Shown here: one piece after another, positions 1 through 8,529 of the stretch | Position numbering within the stretch: the first letter of the stretch is position 1 | Layout: each line of letters opens with the position of its first letter | NCBI RefSeq assembly: GCF_004799515.1 | Contig: NZ_SSMX01000003.1 | Span: 1 to 64,000 of the forward strand | Source: Phenylobacterium sp. | GTDB lineage: Bacteria; Pseudomonadota; Alphaproteobacteria; Caulobacterales; Caulobacteraceae | Direction: 5' to 3' | DNA length: 64,000 bases | Translations under genes and position numbers: made by a program | Notes under the pieces: model-generated | Databases searched by the model: none | What the model was told of the DNA's origin: nothing | The model's input: the letters and a program-made list of their open reading frames with translations, nothing else

Positions 1-158
1 CGCCCTGGGGCGGCGAGTACGACTTCGCGCCGCTGCAGGGCATCGTCTACGAATACGCCTGCCACGAGGGCAACTACGCCCTGCCGGCCATCCTGGCCGG
101 CGCGCGTCGGCAGGAGAAGGAAAAGGCCGCGTCCGGAACCACCGGCGGCGGCGAATAA
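1..158 (+). CDS. C-terminal end of an unidentified protein (partial)
   Basis: An open frame enters from the left edge (first complete codon at base 3) and stops at TAA 156-158, giving about 51 residues. The tail contains PWGGEYDF, then IVYEYACHEGNYALP, ILAGAR and a charged Gly-rich end. I associate the YEYACHEGNY motif with conserved hypothetical exported proteins of Alphaproteobacteria and Acidobacteria, but the function is unknown to me. The codon choice (G/C at almost every third position) fits a real gene. The start lies outside the window. Confidence 0.7.
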   Translation, partial: PWGGEYDFAPLQGIVYEYACHEGNYALPAILAGARRQEKEKAASGTTGGGE

Positions 159-316
159 GGCCCGGCGCGGGGCCCGGCCGTCTTCGGCGGCTGGGCCAGC
201 GTCTCCCGACGACGACAGGTGACCGCCGCGCCCATTCGGTGCAGGGTGGCTTCACCGTTGAATCGGGAAAATAGGACCCTGTCACAGGGAAGAATAAGCA
301 CTCGGGGGAGTTCAAG

Positions 317-2242
317 GTGTCGTCCATTCGGTCCTGGCTTTTCGGGGCGGCCTTCGCCGCCGCCTCAGCCCTTTCGTTCGCCGCCCATGCGCAGGGCGCC
401 TCCAATGGCCAGGCCATCTATGAGAGCCGCTGCAAGGCCTGCCACGAGGGTGGCGCGGCGCGGGCCCCCAGCAAGGCCGACCTCGGCCAGCGCGCGCCGG
501 CCGACATCGTCACCGCGCTCACCAGCGGCATCATGCAGCCGATGGCCCAGGGCCTCAGCGACGCCGACAAGCAGGCGGTGGCGGCCTATCTGACCTCGAC
601 GGGCGATCAGGCCTCGGCGCAGGGCGGCCGGCAGGGCCGGCCCACCGGGACCGAGATGCCGCAGGTCGAGCTCAAGGGCGCCGTGGCCGGCACAGACCCG
701 ATGTGCACGACCAACAACCCGATCAAGCCCGGTCCCAGCGACTGGGCCGAGATGGGCGTGCATCCGAACAACGACCGCTTCCAGAAGGCCCCCGGCCTGA
801 CGGCGGCCGACGTGCCGCGGCTGAAGGTGAAATGGGCCTTCTCCATGGCCGGCGGCGGCCAGCCGGCGGTGGTCGGCGACTGGATGTGGGTCACCAACCG
901 CTCCGGCAAGTTCTACGCCCTCGACACCAAGACGGGCTGTGTCCACTGGGTGGTGAACGACCTCGTCTCGCGCACCACGCCGATGATCGTGAAGTCAACT
1001 CTGGCGCCCTCCGGCTGGGCGACCTTCATCAGCGAGAGCGACCGGCTCGTCCGCGCCTTCGACGCCCAGACCGGCAAGGAGCTGTGGCGCAGCGCGAAGA
1101 TCGAGGATCACCCGGTCTCCGTGCTGACCGGCACGCCGATGATCGCCGGCGACCGGCTGATCGTGCCGATCTCCTCGATCGAGGAGGCGGCGGCCATGAG
1201 CAAGGCCTACTCCTGCTGCACCTTCCGCGGCTCGGTGGCGGCGCTGGACCTCAAGACCGGCAAGCTGCTCTGGAAGACCTCGATGATCGACGGGCCCATG
1301 AAGACGGTCCGCGACAAGGACTCCGGCGGCAAGGTGCAGGGCCCGGCCGGCGCCGCGGTCTGGGCCGCGCCGCTCGTCGATATGAAGCGTGGCCTAGTCT
1401 ATGCGGTGACCGGCGACAGCTACACCGACATCGACACCGACGGCGACGACGCCATCGTCGCGCTCGACCTGAAGACCGGCAAGTTCAAGTGGCGCCGGCA
1501 GGTGAGCGAGCACGACAACTTCGTGATGGGCTGCGGCCCGACCTCGCAGTCCGGCAACTGCCCGACCCCGCTAGGCCCGGACTACGACTTTGGGGCCGCG
1601 CCAGTGCTGATGACGCTGCCGAGCGGCAAGCAGGTGCTGATGGCCGGCCAGAAGTCCGGCATCGTCTACGGGCTCAACCCTGACACCGGCGCCCTGCTGT
1701 GGAAGACCATCGTCGGCGCGGGCTCGGCCCTGGGCGGCGTGGAATGGGGCATGGGCGCGGACAGCAAGCTGCTCTTCGTGCCGATCTCGGACCTGACCTA
1801 CCTGTTCAACCCGGCGACCAAGGCCAAGGGCAAGCCGGGGATCTACGGCCTGGATCCGGCGACCGGGAACATCGTCTGGTCGGCGCCGGCGCCGGACGCG
1901 CCTTGCGTCTACGCCGCCGACAAGGGCAAGCCCAGCCGCTGCGCCAAGGCCCAGCCGGCCGCGCCGGCGGTGATCCCGGGCCTGGTCTTCGAAGGCGGCC
2001 TGGACGGCTGGATCCGCGCCTACGACGCCAAGACCGGCAAGATCGCCTGGGAGGACTCCACCACCTCGCGGACCTACGACACCGTCAACGGCGTCAAGGG
2101 CCAGCCCGGCGGCGGCATCGACGGCATGGGCCCGACCATCGCCGGCGGCATGATGTTCATCACCAGCGGCAACAATGGCGCGGCCCGCGTCGGCTCAAAC
2201 GGGGTCAATGTGCTCTTGGCCTACTCGGTCGACGGCAAATAA
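317..2242 (+). CDS. PQQ-dependent dehydrogenase with N-terminal cytochrome c domain (polyvinyl-alcohol dehydrogenase-like)
   Basis: Exported quinohaemoprotein of 641 aa, expected in the periplasm to oxidise alcohol substrates and pass electrons to haem c. Seen: a signal peptide ending near AHA (residue 25), one haem-binding CKACH (Cys39, Cys42, His43) with Met73 or Met76 as possible axial ligand, then about 500 residues of propeller repeats with recurring LDxKTGK and DxxTGxxxW blades. A vicinal Cys300-Cys301 pair matches the disulfide found near PQQ in quinoprotein alcohol dehydrogenases. The haem-first domain order is that of Sphingomonas polyvinyl-alcohol dehydrogenase (EC 1.1.2.6). The true substrate is unknown. 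The start is GTG, chosen because GGGGGAG lies at 304-310. The gene stands alone in its strand context, with no PQQ synthesis genes nearby. Confidence 0.85.
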   Translation: MSSIRSWLFGAAFAAASALSFAAHAQGASNGQAIYESRCKACHEGGAARAPSKADLGQRAPADIVTALTSGIMQPMAQGLSDADKQAVAAYLTSTGDQASAQGGRQGRPTGTEMPQVELKGAVAGTDPMCTTNNPIKPGPSDWAEMGVHPNNDRFQKAPGLTAADVPRLKVKWAFSMAGGGQPAVVGDWMWVTNRSGKFYALDTKTGCVHWVVNDLVSRTTPMIVKSTLAPSGWATFISESDRLVRAFDAQTGKELWRSAKIEDHPVSVLTGTPMIAGDRLIVPISSIEEAAAMSKAYSCCTFRGSVAALDLKTGKLLWKTSMIDGPMKTVRDKDSGGKVQGPAGAAVWAAPLVDMKRGLVYAVTGDSYTDIDTDGDDAIVALDLKTGKFKWRRQVSEHDNFVMGCGPTSQSGNCPTPLGPDYDFGAAPVLMTLPSGKQVLMAGQKSGIVYGLNPDTGALLWKTIVGAGSALGGVEWGMGADSKLLFVPISDLTYLFNPATKAKGKPGIYGLDPATGNIVWSAPAPDAPCVYAADKGKPSRCAKAQPAAPAVIPGLVFEGGLDGWIRAYDAKTGKIAWEDSTTSRTYDTVNGVKGQPGGGIDGMGPTIAGGMMFITSGNNGAARVGSNGVNVLLAYSVDGK

Positions 2243-2257
2243 CGGCGGCGGACCGAG

Positions 2258-2291
2258 GCGGGTCGCCGGCCAGCTTCGCCGGTTGACCCGC
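2258..2291 (+). terminator. possible terminator hairpin after the PQQ dehydrogenase
   Basis: GCGGGTC (2258-2264) and CCGGC (2266-2270) pair with GCCGG (2278-2282) and GACCCGC (2285-2291) to form an imperfect 12-bp stem 15 bases after the stop. There is no U-tract, so intrinsic termination is uncertain. The rest of the gap up to 2476 shows no clear gene or promoter. Confidence 0.35.
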
Positions 2292-2476
2292 CGCATCGGG
2301 CGGTGCTGCGCTTTCGTCGCGCTGGGGCGACCGCTTGACGCAAATCCGCCGAGCGCCTGCCTGACGCGACGTCAGCTTCGCGTTGACAGCCGCCGGTTGC
2401 GGGAGGACGCTTCGCTTCGAACGCCGATATGCGGCTCGAATCCGCGACGGCGGGGAACGCATAGGGAGCGATCCAG

Positions 2477-3049
2477 ATGAAGCGGACGATCTTGGCGGCG
2501 ACGGCTGTGGCCGCCGCAGCGATGGCGGCGCAGGCCCACGCGGGTTCGGTGACGGTGATCGGCGGCGGCCTGGCGGAGACCTGCTCCAAGGCCGCGCTCT
2601 CCGGCAAGTCCGATCGGCGGCTGGAGGACTTCTGCACCGACGCCCTCGACAAGGAGATGCTGAACAGCCGCGACCGCGCGGGCACCTTCGTCAACCGCGG
2701 GGTGCTCCGCCTGCGCCGCGCCGACTGGAGCGGCGCCAACGCCGACTTCAACGCCGCCGTGCATGCGAAGCCCGACATGGGCGAGGCCTATGTGAACCGC
2801 GGCGCGGTCGCCGTCGGCCAGCACAAGTACGCCGAGAGCCTGGCGGACCTGAACAAGGGCTTGGCGCTGGGCGTCGAGGAGCCGGCCAAGGCCTATTTCA
2901 ACCGCGCCCTGGCCTACGAAGGCCTCGACGACGCCAAGTCGGCCTATTTCGACTACCAGAAGGCCCTCGAGCTCAGCCCCGACTGGGCCGCGCCCAAGGC
3001 CGAACTGGCCCGCTTCCATGTGGAGCGCAAGGAGGACGCCGCGCATTAG
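2477..3049 (+). CDS. exported TPR-repeat protein
   Basis: 190 aa. An N-terminal signal peptide (KR, then an Ala-rich core ending AQAHA) is followed by a Cys pair region and about three tetratricopeptide repeats from residue 70 on. Recognisable TPR signatures are NRGVLRLRRADWSGANADFNA, VNRGAVAVGQHKYAESLADL and FNRALAYEGLDDAKSAYFDY. TPR folds bind other proteins. Here the location should be the periplasm, and the partner is unknown. GGGAG at 2464-2468 precedes the ATG. Similar short TPR proteins are common in Caulobacteraceae. It is followed after 50 bp by another small exported protein in the same direction. Confidence 0.8.
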   Translation: MKRTILAATAVAAAAMAAQAHAGSVTVIGGGLAETCSKAALSGKSDRRLEDFCTDALDKEMLNSRDRAGTFVNRGVLRLRRADWSGANADFNAAVHAKPDMGEAYVNRGAVAVGQHKYAESLADLNKGLALGVEEPAKAYFNRALAYEGLDDAKSAYFDYQKALELSPDWAAPKAELARFHVERKEDAAH

Positions 3050-3099
3050 GCTGGTGATGGGGCCCTTCGCCGCGAGGGGCCTTTAAGCCAGGAGCCGCC

Positions 3100-3468
3100 A
3101 TGCGCGCCGCCGTCTTGATCCTGATCCTCGCCGCGGCGTCGCCGGCGGCGGCCCAGCCTATCCTTGGCCAGCCCTACTACGGCCTGACCCTGAACCGCGA
3201 TCCCGTCCTCGACGGGCAGGCCGAGGCCGCCCGCCAACGCGCGATCGGCCTCGACGCGCGGACGACGCGGTTGGAAACTCAGGGGCAGACGAATGCGGCG
3301 CTCGCCAACATCGCCGCCGCGCGGGTCAATCCGGGTCTGCCGACCGTCCCGCTCGGCGCCTACGCCAAGCCGCCGATCATCGATGTGAGCCAGCTTCCGA
3401 AGATCCCCGACGCCACCCTGGCCGCCTCCAACGCCCGCATCCTGGCGGCGGCCAACAACCGCCATTGA
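3100..3468 (+). CDS. small exported protein of unknown function
   Basis: 122 aa. A signal peptide (MRAAVLILILAAASPAAAQ) is visible. The mature part is hydrophilic with a predicted helical middle (ARQRAIGLDARTTRLETQGQ) that could be a short coiled coil, and a Pro-rich C-terminal half. No domain is recognised. GGAG sits just upstream of ATG. It could be co-transcribed with the TPR gene, but the 50-bp gap is not decisive. Confidence 0.65.
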   Translation: MRAAVLILILAAASPAAAQPILGQPYYGLTLNRDPVLDGQAEAARQRAIGLDARTTRLETQGQTNAALANIAAARVNPGLPTVPLGAYAKPPIIDVSQLPKIPDATLAASNARILAAANNRH

Positions 3469-3477
3469 CCCACGCGC

Positions 3478-4068
3478 TCAGGCCTTCGGAAAGGGCTTGG
3501 AGAGGAACCGCGAGCCCGCCTCGCCGAAGCGCCAGGGGACGTCCACGGCCTTGGTGATGCCGATGCGCGGGCCGACCGCGATCTTCCCCGCTGGGCCGGG
3601 CGTGAGCGCGAAGGGCGGCTCGAACGCCTTCATCCCGTTCTGCGCGCGGGTCACGCCCAGGGCCTGGCAGAGCCGCCCGGGGCCGGAGCACAGCAGCCGC
3701 GGCGCCTCCAGCCCGCGCCGGGCGATCATCAGGTCCAGGCCCTCCGTGGGCTCCAGGGCGCGCAGCAGCACCGCGCTGCCGGGCTCATCGCCGCAGACCA
3801 GGTTCATGCACCAGTGGATGCCGTAGGAGCGGTAGACGTAGATCACGCCTGGCGGGCCGAACATCACCGCGTTGCGCGGCGTCGGCCCCGAGAAGCTGTG
3901 CGAGGCGGGGTCGCTGTAGTGATAGGCCTCGGTCTCGACGATCCGTCCGCCCACGCCGTCCAGCGCGATCGTCCAGCCGATCATCATCCGCGCCGCCAGA
4001 TGCGAGGGCGAGGTGAAGAGCTCAGCTTGACGCGCCGCGAGATCGGAGGGCGAATAAGGGGCAGCCAT
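3478..4068 (-). CDS. mpg: DNA-3-methyladenine glycosylase (AAG/MPG family)
   Basis: 196 aa with the chosen start. It removes 3-methyladenine and other alkylated or deaminated purines to start base excision repair. Seen: [19 protein letters not shown], the family core with the catalytic Glu in ETEAY, then [19 protein letters not shown], the DNA-intercalating Tyr/His region, [10 protein letters not shown], and [12 protein letters not shown] near the C-terminus. The frame stays open upstream to an ATG at 4146, and an ATG at 4086 is a second option. I chose the ATG at 4068 because family members begin close to the [15 protein letters not shown] segment. It converges on the gene ending at 3468. 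Confidence 0.9.
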   Translation of the reverse strand: MAAPYSPSDLAARQAELFTSPSHLAARMMIGWTIALDGVGGRIVETEAYHYSDPASHSFSGPTPRNAVMFGPPGVIYVYRSYGIHWCMNLVCGDEPGSAVLLRALEPTEGLDLMIARRGLEAPRLLCSGPGRLCQALGVTRAQNGMKAFEPPFALTPGPAGKIAVGPRIGITKAVDVPWRFGEAGSRFLSKPFPKA

Positions 4069-4214
4069 CGGGCGAAGACTTCGCATGACGCGCGCCGACG
4101 GCCAAACCCTCCGCGGCGCCCGTTTCCAGGATACGCCGGGCGCCACACGACTGTGTCGGGCCGCGTCCAGTATCCGTCGCCGCGCTCCGTGTCCGCGCGA
4201 TAGAGAGAGCGACC

Positions 4215-5267
4215 ATGGATCATCCCCCGATCTTCGCCTGCCCGGTCACGCGCGAGCCGCTGAACGCGCTCACCGAGGCCGAGGTCGCGGGCCTCAAGGC
4301 CGAGATCGCCGAGGGCGCGCGCCTGCATGCTGACGGCAGCCCGCTGAAGGGCGGTCTGGACGGAGCCCTTGGCACGCCCGACCGCAGCTACATCTACCGG
4401 GTCGACGGCGGCATCTATGCGCTGCTGCCCAGCCTGGCGGTCGTCACACCGGAGAAGGCGACCCTGGGAGAACTGGAGAGCGACAAGCGGATCGTCCAGT
4501 CGTTCTATGACGAGTTCGGCTGGGTGACCAACGCGGACGGCGCGTACAAGGACACCGAGGTCTTCACCGTCGAGGACCAGGTCGCCAAACGCTACGCCTA
4601 CCGCTGCGACGACCGCATCGCCGCCCAGCTCGGCCGCGGCGACTACCTGCTGGACGCCGCCTCAGGCGCCATCCCGGGCGACAGCTACATGCGGTTCTCG
4701 AACAACTACGCCCGACGGGTCTGCGTCGACTTCTCGATCCGGGCGCTGCGCGAGGCGCAACTGAAGCTGGGCGACCGTGGCGTCTATGTGCTGGGCGACG
4801 TGACCTGCCTGCCCCTAGCCGAGGGAGTGATAGACGACGCCATCTCGCTCCACACCATCTACCACGTCCCGCGCGACCTGCAGTCGACGGCGATCGACGA
4901 GCTGGTCCGGGTGCTGAAGCCGAAGGGCAAGCTGGTGGTGGTCTACACCTGGGGCGCCTCGCCGATCATGCGCATCATCCATCGCCTGACGGGCCGGCAC
5001 GAGGAACGGCGCGAGCCGGAGAAGCCCGACCTCTACTACAGCCCCCAGGGCAAGGACTGGTTTCGCACCCTGGCCGCGAAATACCCCGCCAAGCTCAAGG
5101 TCTGGAGCGCCACGGACCTGAAGTTCAACGCCGCCTTCATGCGCGACAACGCCGCCGGCCGGCTGATGGCCAGCCTGGTTGTCCTGGCCGAACAGCTCTT
5201 CGACCCCTTCCTGGCGCGCTATGGCCAGTACCCGCTGTTCGTCTTCAGCAAGGCCTCGCAGGGCTGA
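4215..5267 (+). CDS. SAM-dependent class I methyltransferase
   Basis: 350 aa, cytoplasmic. The first ~75 residues ([10 protein letters not shown] ... [13 protein letters not shown]) resemble the Trm112-like N-terminal segment seen in several small-molecule methyltransferases. A Methyltransf_11-type Rossmann core follows: [12 protein letters not shown] (motif I, with AASG in place of GxGxG), [16 protein letters not shown] (motif II region), HTIYHVPRD and [15 protein letters not shown]. The substrate cannot be told. The ATG at 4215 follows GAGAGAG. It is divergent from the glycosylase gene. Confidence 0.8.
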   Translation: MDHPPIFACPVTREPLNALTEAEVAGLKAEIAEGARLHADGSPLKGGLDGALGTPDRSYIYRVDGGIYALLPSLAVVTPEKATLGELESDKRIVQSFYDEFGWVTNADGAYKDTEVFTVEDQVAKRYAYRCDDRIAAQLGRGDYLLDAASGAIPGDSYMRFSNNYARRVCVDFSIRALREAQLKLGDRGVYVLGDVTCLPLAEGVIDDAISLHTIYHVPRDLQSTAIDELVRVLKPKGKLVVVYTWGASPIMRIIHRLTGRHEERREPEKPDLYYSPQGKDWFRTLAAKYPAKLKVWSATDLKFNAAFMRDNAAGRLMASLVVLAEQLFDPFLARYGQYPLFVFSKASQG

Positions 5268-5375
5268 TCCCCTTGGCCGCTCCGCGGCTGCCGATTGACG
5301 GCGGTCCCGCCGCGCTGTTCCCTGGAGGCCGCTCAAGGACGCGCCCCAGACGCGCCGCGCCAGAGGAAACCAGCC

Positions 5376-6587
5376 ATGACCGACCCGGCGACCCGGCAGA
5401 CCTACGTCTCGCAATCGGGACTGACTACGGCGCACGACGCCGACAGCCATGTGATGGAGCTGCCGGGGACGATCAACCGCTACCTCGACCCCAGGGTCCG
5501 CGAGGCCTTCGTGGAGAAGACCGGGCGCAAGGACGTGCTGCCCGAGTGGTTCGCCAAGGCCGCCGCCCAGATGGAGAACCCGGAGTTCTTGGCCGGCGCC
5601 GAGGCCAACATCCTGCTCCGCAAGAACTACGAAGCCCTGGGCGCCTTCAAGGCCGCCGACCGGCCCAAGACCCTGGACTACCTGGGCTTCGCCAGCCAGC
5701 TGGTCTTCACCACCGCCTGCCTCTCCAACTTCGGCCTGGAGCAGATGGGCGAGGTCGAGCTGGCCGTGGAGGCCGCCCGCGCCCACAACCGGATGATGGC
5801 CGAGTTCTGCGCCGTGGACCGCCGGCTGCTGGCCACCGGCTATGTGCCGCTGATCGACCGGGCCCGCGCGCCGCAGATCGCCCGCGAGGCCATCGAGATG
5901 GGCTGCAAGGCCCTGGTGATCCCCTCGCGCCACCCGCCCGGCTTCTCCCCCAGCCATGTGGAGCTGGACCCGCTATGGGCCTTCGCCCAGGAGGCGCGGG
6001 TCCCCGTGCTCTTCCATGTGGGCGGCGAGGAGAAGATGGCCCACGACTACATCGAAAACGGCCTGCCCTTCGTGAAGGACTTCCACGGCGGCGACGAGAA
6101 CTTCACCTCGCTGACCTTCATGGCGATCCCGCTCTCCATCTGGCAGACGCTCTCGGCCCTGGTGATCGACGGGGTGTTCGACCGTTTCCCGAACCTGAAG
6201 TGGGGCGCGATCGAGCTCGGCGCCTCGTGGCTGCCCAGCCTGATGCAGTTCCTGGATTCCGGCGTCGCCGCCTTCGGCCGCGAGGAGCGGCTGCAGAGGC
6301 TTTCAGGCAAGCCCAGCGAGATCCTGCGCCGCCAGTTCCGCGCCACGCCCTATCCGCACGAGAACACCCGCTGGATCATCGAGAACTCTGGCGAGGACAT
6401 GCTCCTGTTCTCCTCCGACTTCCCGCACATCGAGGGCGGCCGTAATCCGCTGAAGCGCTTCAACGAGAGCCTGGACGGCGTCTCGGAGTCGGTGCGGAAG
6501 AAGTTCTACCGCGACAACTTCATCGACCTGATGGGCGCGGGCCTCGACCCGGCGCTGCACGACCTGGCGAACCTGCAGGCGGCTTAG
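5376..6587 (+). CDS. amidohydrolase-related (Amidohydro_2) metal-dependent hydrolase or decarboxylase
   Basis: 403 aa TIM-barrel enzyme. Seen: the metal-site start DADSHVME (Asp23, His25), a mid-barrel FHVGGEEKMAHDY, and the closing SSDFPHIEGGRNPL, whose Asp and His complete the usual site of PF04909. Members act as hydrolases or non-oxidative decarboxylases such as ACMS decarboxylase. The actual substrate here is not evident. The start is ATG 5376 because AGAGGA lies at 5362-5367. An upstream in-frame ATG at 5295 has no ribosome site. The TAG at 6585-6587 overlaps the stop of the convergent histidine kinase gene. Confidence 0.85.
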   Translation: MTDPATRQTYVSQSGLTTAHDADSHVMELPGTINRYLDPRVREAFVEKTGRKDVLPEWFAKAAAQMENPEFLAGAEANILLRKNYEALGAFKAADRPKTLDYLGFASQLVFTTACLSNFGLEQMGEVELAVEAARAHNRMMAEFCAVDRRLLATGYVPLIDRARAPQIAREAIEMGCKALVIPSRHPPGFSPSHVELDPLWAFAQEARVPVLFHVGGEEKMAHDYIENGLPFVKDFHGGDENFTSLTFMAIPLSIWQTLSALVIDGVFDRFPNLKWGAIELGASWLPSLMQFLDSGVAAFGREERLQRLSGKPSEILRRQFRATPYPHENTRWIIENSGEDMLLFSSDFPHIEGGRNPLKRFNESLDGVSESVRKKFYRDNFIDLMGAGLDPALHDLANLQAA

Positions 6588-8446
6588 GCCGCCGCCTGGC
6601 GTCTGGCGCTTGGCGCCGACATGGCGCGGCCGATGGCGTCGACCAGCTCCTGGATCTGGATCGGCTTGGGGCAATGCTCGGTGAAGCCCAGCTCGAGGTA
6701 GCGCTGCCGCCCGCCTGAGGTCACATCGGCGGTGAGTGCGACGACAGGCGCGTCGCGGTTGGGGCCCTCCGCGGCGTGCAGCCGTTGCAGCACCTCGACA
6801 CCGGTCATGCCGGGCATCTGGATGTCCAGCAGGATCAGATCGAAGGGACGTTCGGCCAGCGCCTCCAGGGCCTCGGCCCCGCTGGAGGCCTTGGCAACCT
6901 CGTGGCCGAAGCTGGAGAGCAGCTGGTCGAGCACCAGGAGGTTCACGGCGTTGTCGTCCACCGCCAGCACCTGCAGGGCGCAAGGCGCCTCGGCCGGGCC
7001 CGCGTCGTTCCGCGCCACGGTCAGGGCCGGGCCATTGGCCAGGGCCAGCGGCAGCTTGATGTGGAAGACCGAACCCTGGCCCAGGGTGCTCTCCGCCCAG
7101 ATCCGGCCGCCCATCAGCTCCACAAGCTGCTTGGCGATGGCCAGGCCGAGGCCCGTGCCGCCGAACTTGCGCATCTCGGATTCGTCGGCCTGGGTGAAGC
7201 GGGTGAAGAGCTGAGGCAGGTTGTCGGCGGCGATGCCGATACCGGTGTCGCGCACCGCCAGGTGCAGCAGCACCGCGCCCTCGCCGTTGGGCGAGGCGTC
7301 GGCGGCGACGGTCACCGAGCCTTTGTCGGTGAACTTCAGCGCATTGCCCACCAGGTTGAACAGCACCTGGCGCAGGCGAAGCGCGTCGAACAGGGCGAAG
7401 GCCGGGGCGTTCGGCGCCACCTCCAGCACCAGGGCGACCCCCTTCTCGTCGGCGCGCGGGCCCCAGAAGCCCACCAGCCGCTCGAGGAACTGCGAGAGGT
7501 CCTCCGCCGCCGGTAGGATGTCGAGCCGCCCGGCGTCGATCTTGGAGACGTCGAGGATGTCGTTGAGGATCGACAGCAGGTACTCGCCGGAATCGATCAG
7601 CACATCCAGTCGCGCCTTCTGGGCGGCGTCGGTCTCGTCGCGCTGCAGCAGCTGGGCCATGCCGAGCACTCCGTTCATCGGGGTGCGGATCTCATGGCTC
7701 ATGGTGGCCAGGAAGTTGGCCTTGGCGCGGCCGGCCTGGCGGGCCTCCTCCCGCGCGGCGTCGGCGGCGGCGCGTTCGGCCACCGCCTGGTCGCGGGCGG
7801 CCTTCAGTTCGGGGATCATCGCGACATTGTCGTTGAAAGCGCCGTGCAGCACCTGAACCGTGCGGGTGATGCCCTCCATCATCAGGCCGGTCAGCGCTGT
7901 CAGGCTGGCCAGGGCCAGGAAGGCGGCGGCCGCGACCCAGGGGGTCAGGGTGAAGGCGATCAGCACGCCCAGCGCCCCGACGATGGGCAGCAAGAAGGCC
8001 CAGAAAATCCGCCGCCCCATCAAGCTGGCCGAGATCGCGACCGCGACCAGGGTGGCCGCCTGCAGCAGGAACAGCGTGCTCTCGCCGCGATGGCCGTTCA
8101 GCGCGACCAGCAGGGTCGGCAGCACATAGCCGGTCATCCGCGCCGCGCACAACGGCGCCAGGCGTCGGAAGCCATCGTCATCAGGGGTGTCGGCCGCGGT
8201 CTCTATCCAGCGGCGCACCATGAACTGGTTCGCCACGTCGACTGCGCAATAGATGGCGAGGGTCGCGGCGGCGGCGATCGGATGGCCGAGCATCACCATG
8301 CTGAGGGCGACAATGGCGTTGAAGGCGAAGTGGAACGCCAGCGGCTGGACCAGGCTGGTGAGCGTCAGGTGATAGGCGCTCATGCCGATCTCGCCGGTGG
8401 CGCGCGCCGCGCGCTCGCGGGCGAATTCCCAGACCTTCGGTTTCAT
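6584..8446 (-). CDS. hybrid sensor histidine kinase with C-terminal receiver
   Basis: 620 aa. The first ~190 residues form about five to six membrane helices with no large periplasmic domain. A helical linker leads to a HisKA box with phospho-acceptor His251 in SHEIRTPMNG. The HATPase domain has LVGNALKFT, DTGIGI and GGTGLGLAI. A receiver domain follows with VDDN and phospho-acceptor Asp541 in LLDIQMPGMTG, ending with a conserved FTEHCPKPI. The architecture is that of a phosphorelay kinase such as those feeding a free Hpt protein. No Hpt or output regulator is encoded next to it. The signal may be sensed within the membrane. Confidence 0.92.
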   Translation of the reverse strand: MKPKVWEFARERAARATGEIGMSAYHLTLTSLVQPLAFHFAFNAIVALSMVMLGHPIAAAATLAIYCAVDVANQFMVRRWIETAADTPDDDGFRRLAPLCAARMTGYVLPTLLVALNGHRGESTLFLLQAATLVAVAISASLMGRRIFWAFLLPIVGALGVLIAFTLTPWVAAAAFLALASLTALTGLMMEGITRTVQVLHGAFNDNVAMIPELKAARDQAVAERAAADAAREEARQAGRAKANFLATMSHEIRTPMNGVLGMAQLLQRDETDAAQKARLDVLIDSGEYLLSILNDILDVSKIDAGRLDILPAAEDLSQFLERLVGFWGPRADEKGVALVLEVAPNAPAFALFDALRLRQVLFNLVGNALKFTDKGSVTVAADASPNGEGAVLLHLAVRDTGIGIAADNLPQLFTRFTQADESEMRKFGGTGLGLAIAKQLVELMGGRIWAESTLGQGSVFHIKLPLALANGPALTVARNDAGPAEAPCALQVLAVDDNAVNLLVLDQLLSSFGHEVAKASSGAEALEALAERPFDLILLDIQMPGMTGVEVLQRLHAAEGPNRDAPVVALTADVTSGGRQRYLELGFTEHCPKPIQIQELVDAIGRAMSAPSARRQAAA

Positions 8447-8529
8447 GCGCCTTCACCCCGCGACGGGGCACCTTGGCCGCAAAAAAATGAACGTTCGAAG
8501 AATCCGGTACGTAGATTTGCGGAGGCGGC

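Noticed and set aside
703..1683. Plus-strand frame of 326 codons inside the PQQ dehydrogenase
   Set aside because: It is a shifted frame of a gene with clear propeller repeats; its product is Arg/Gly/Pro-rich with no motif.
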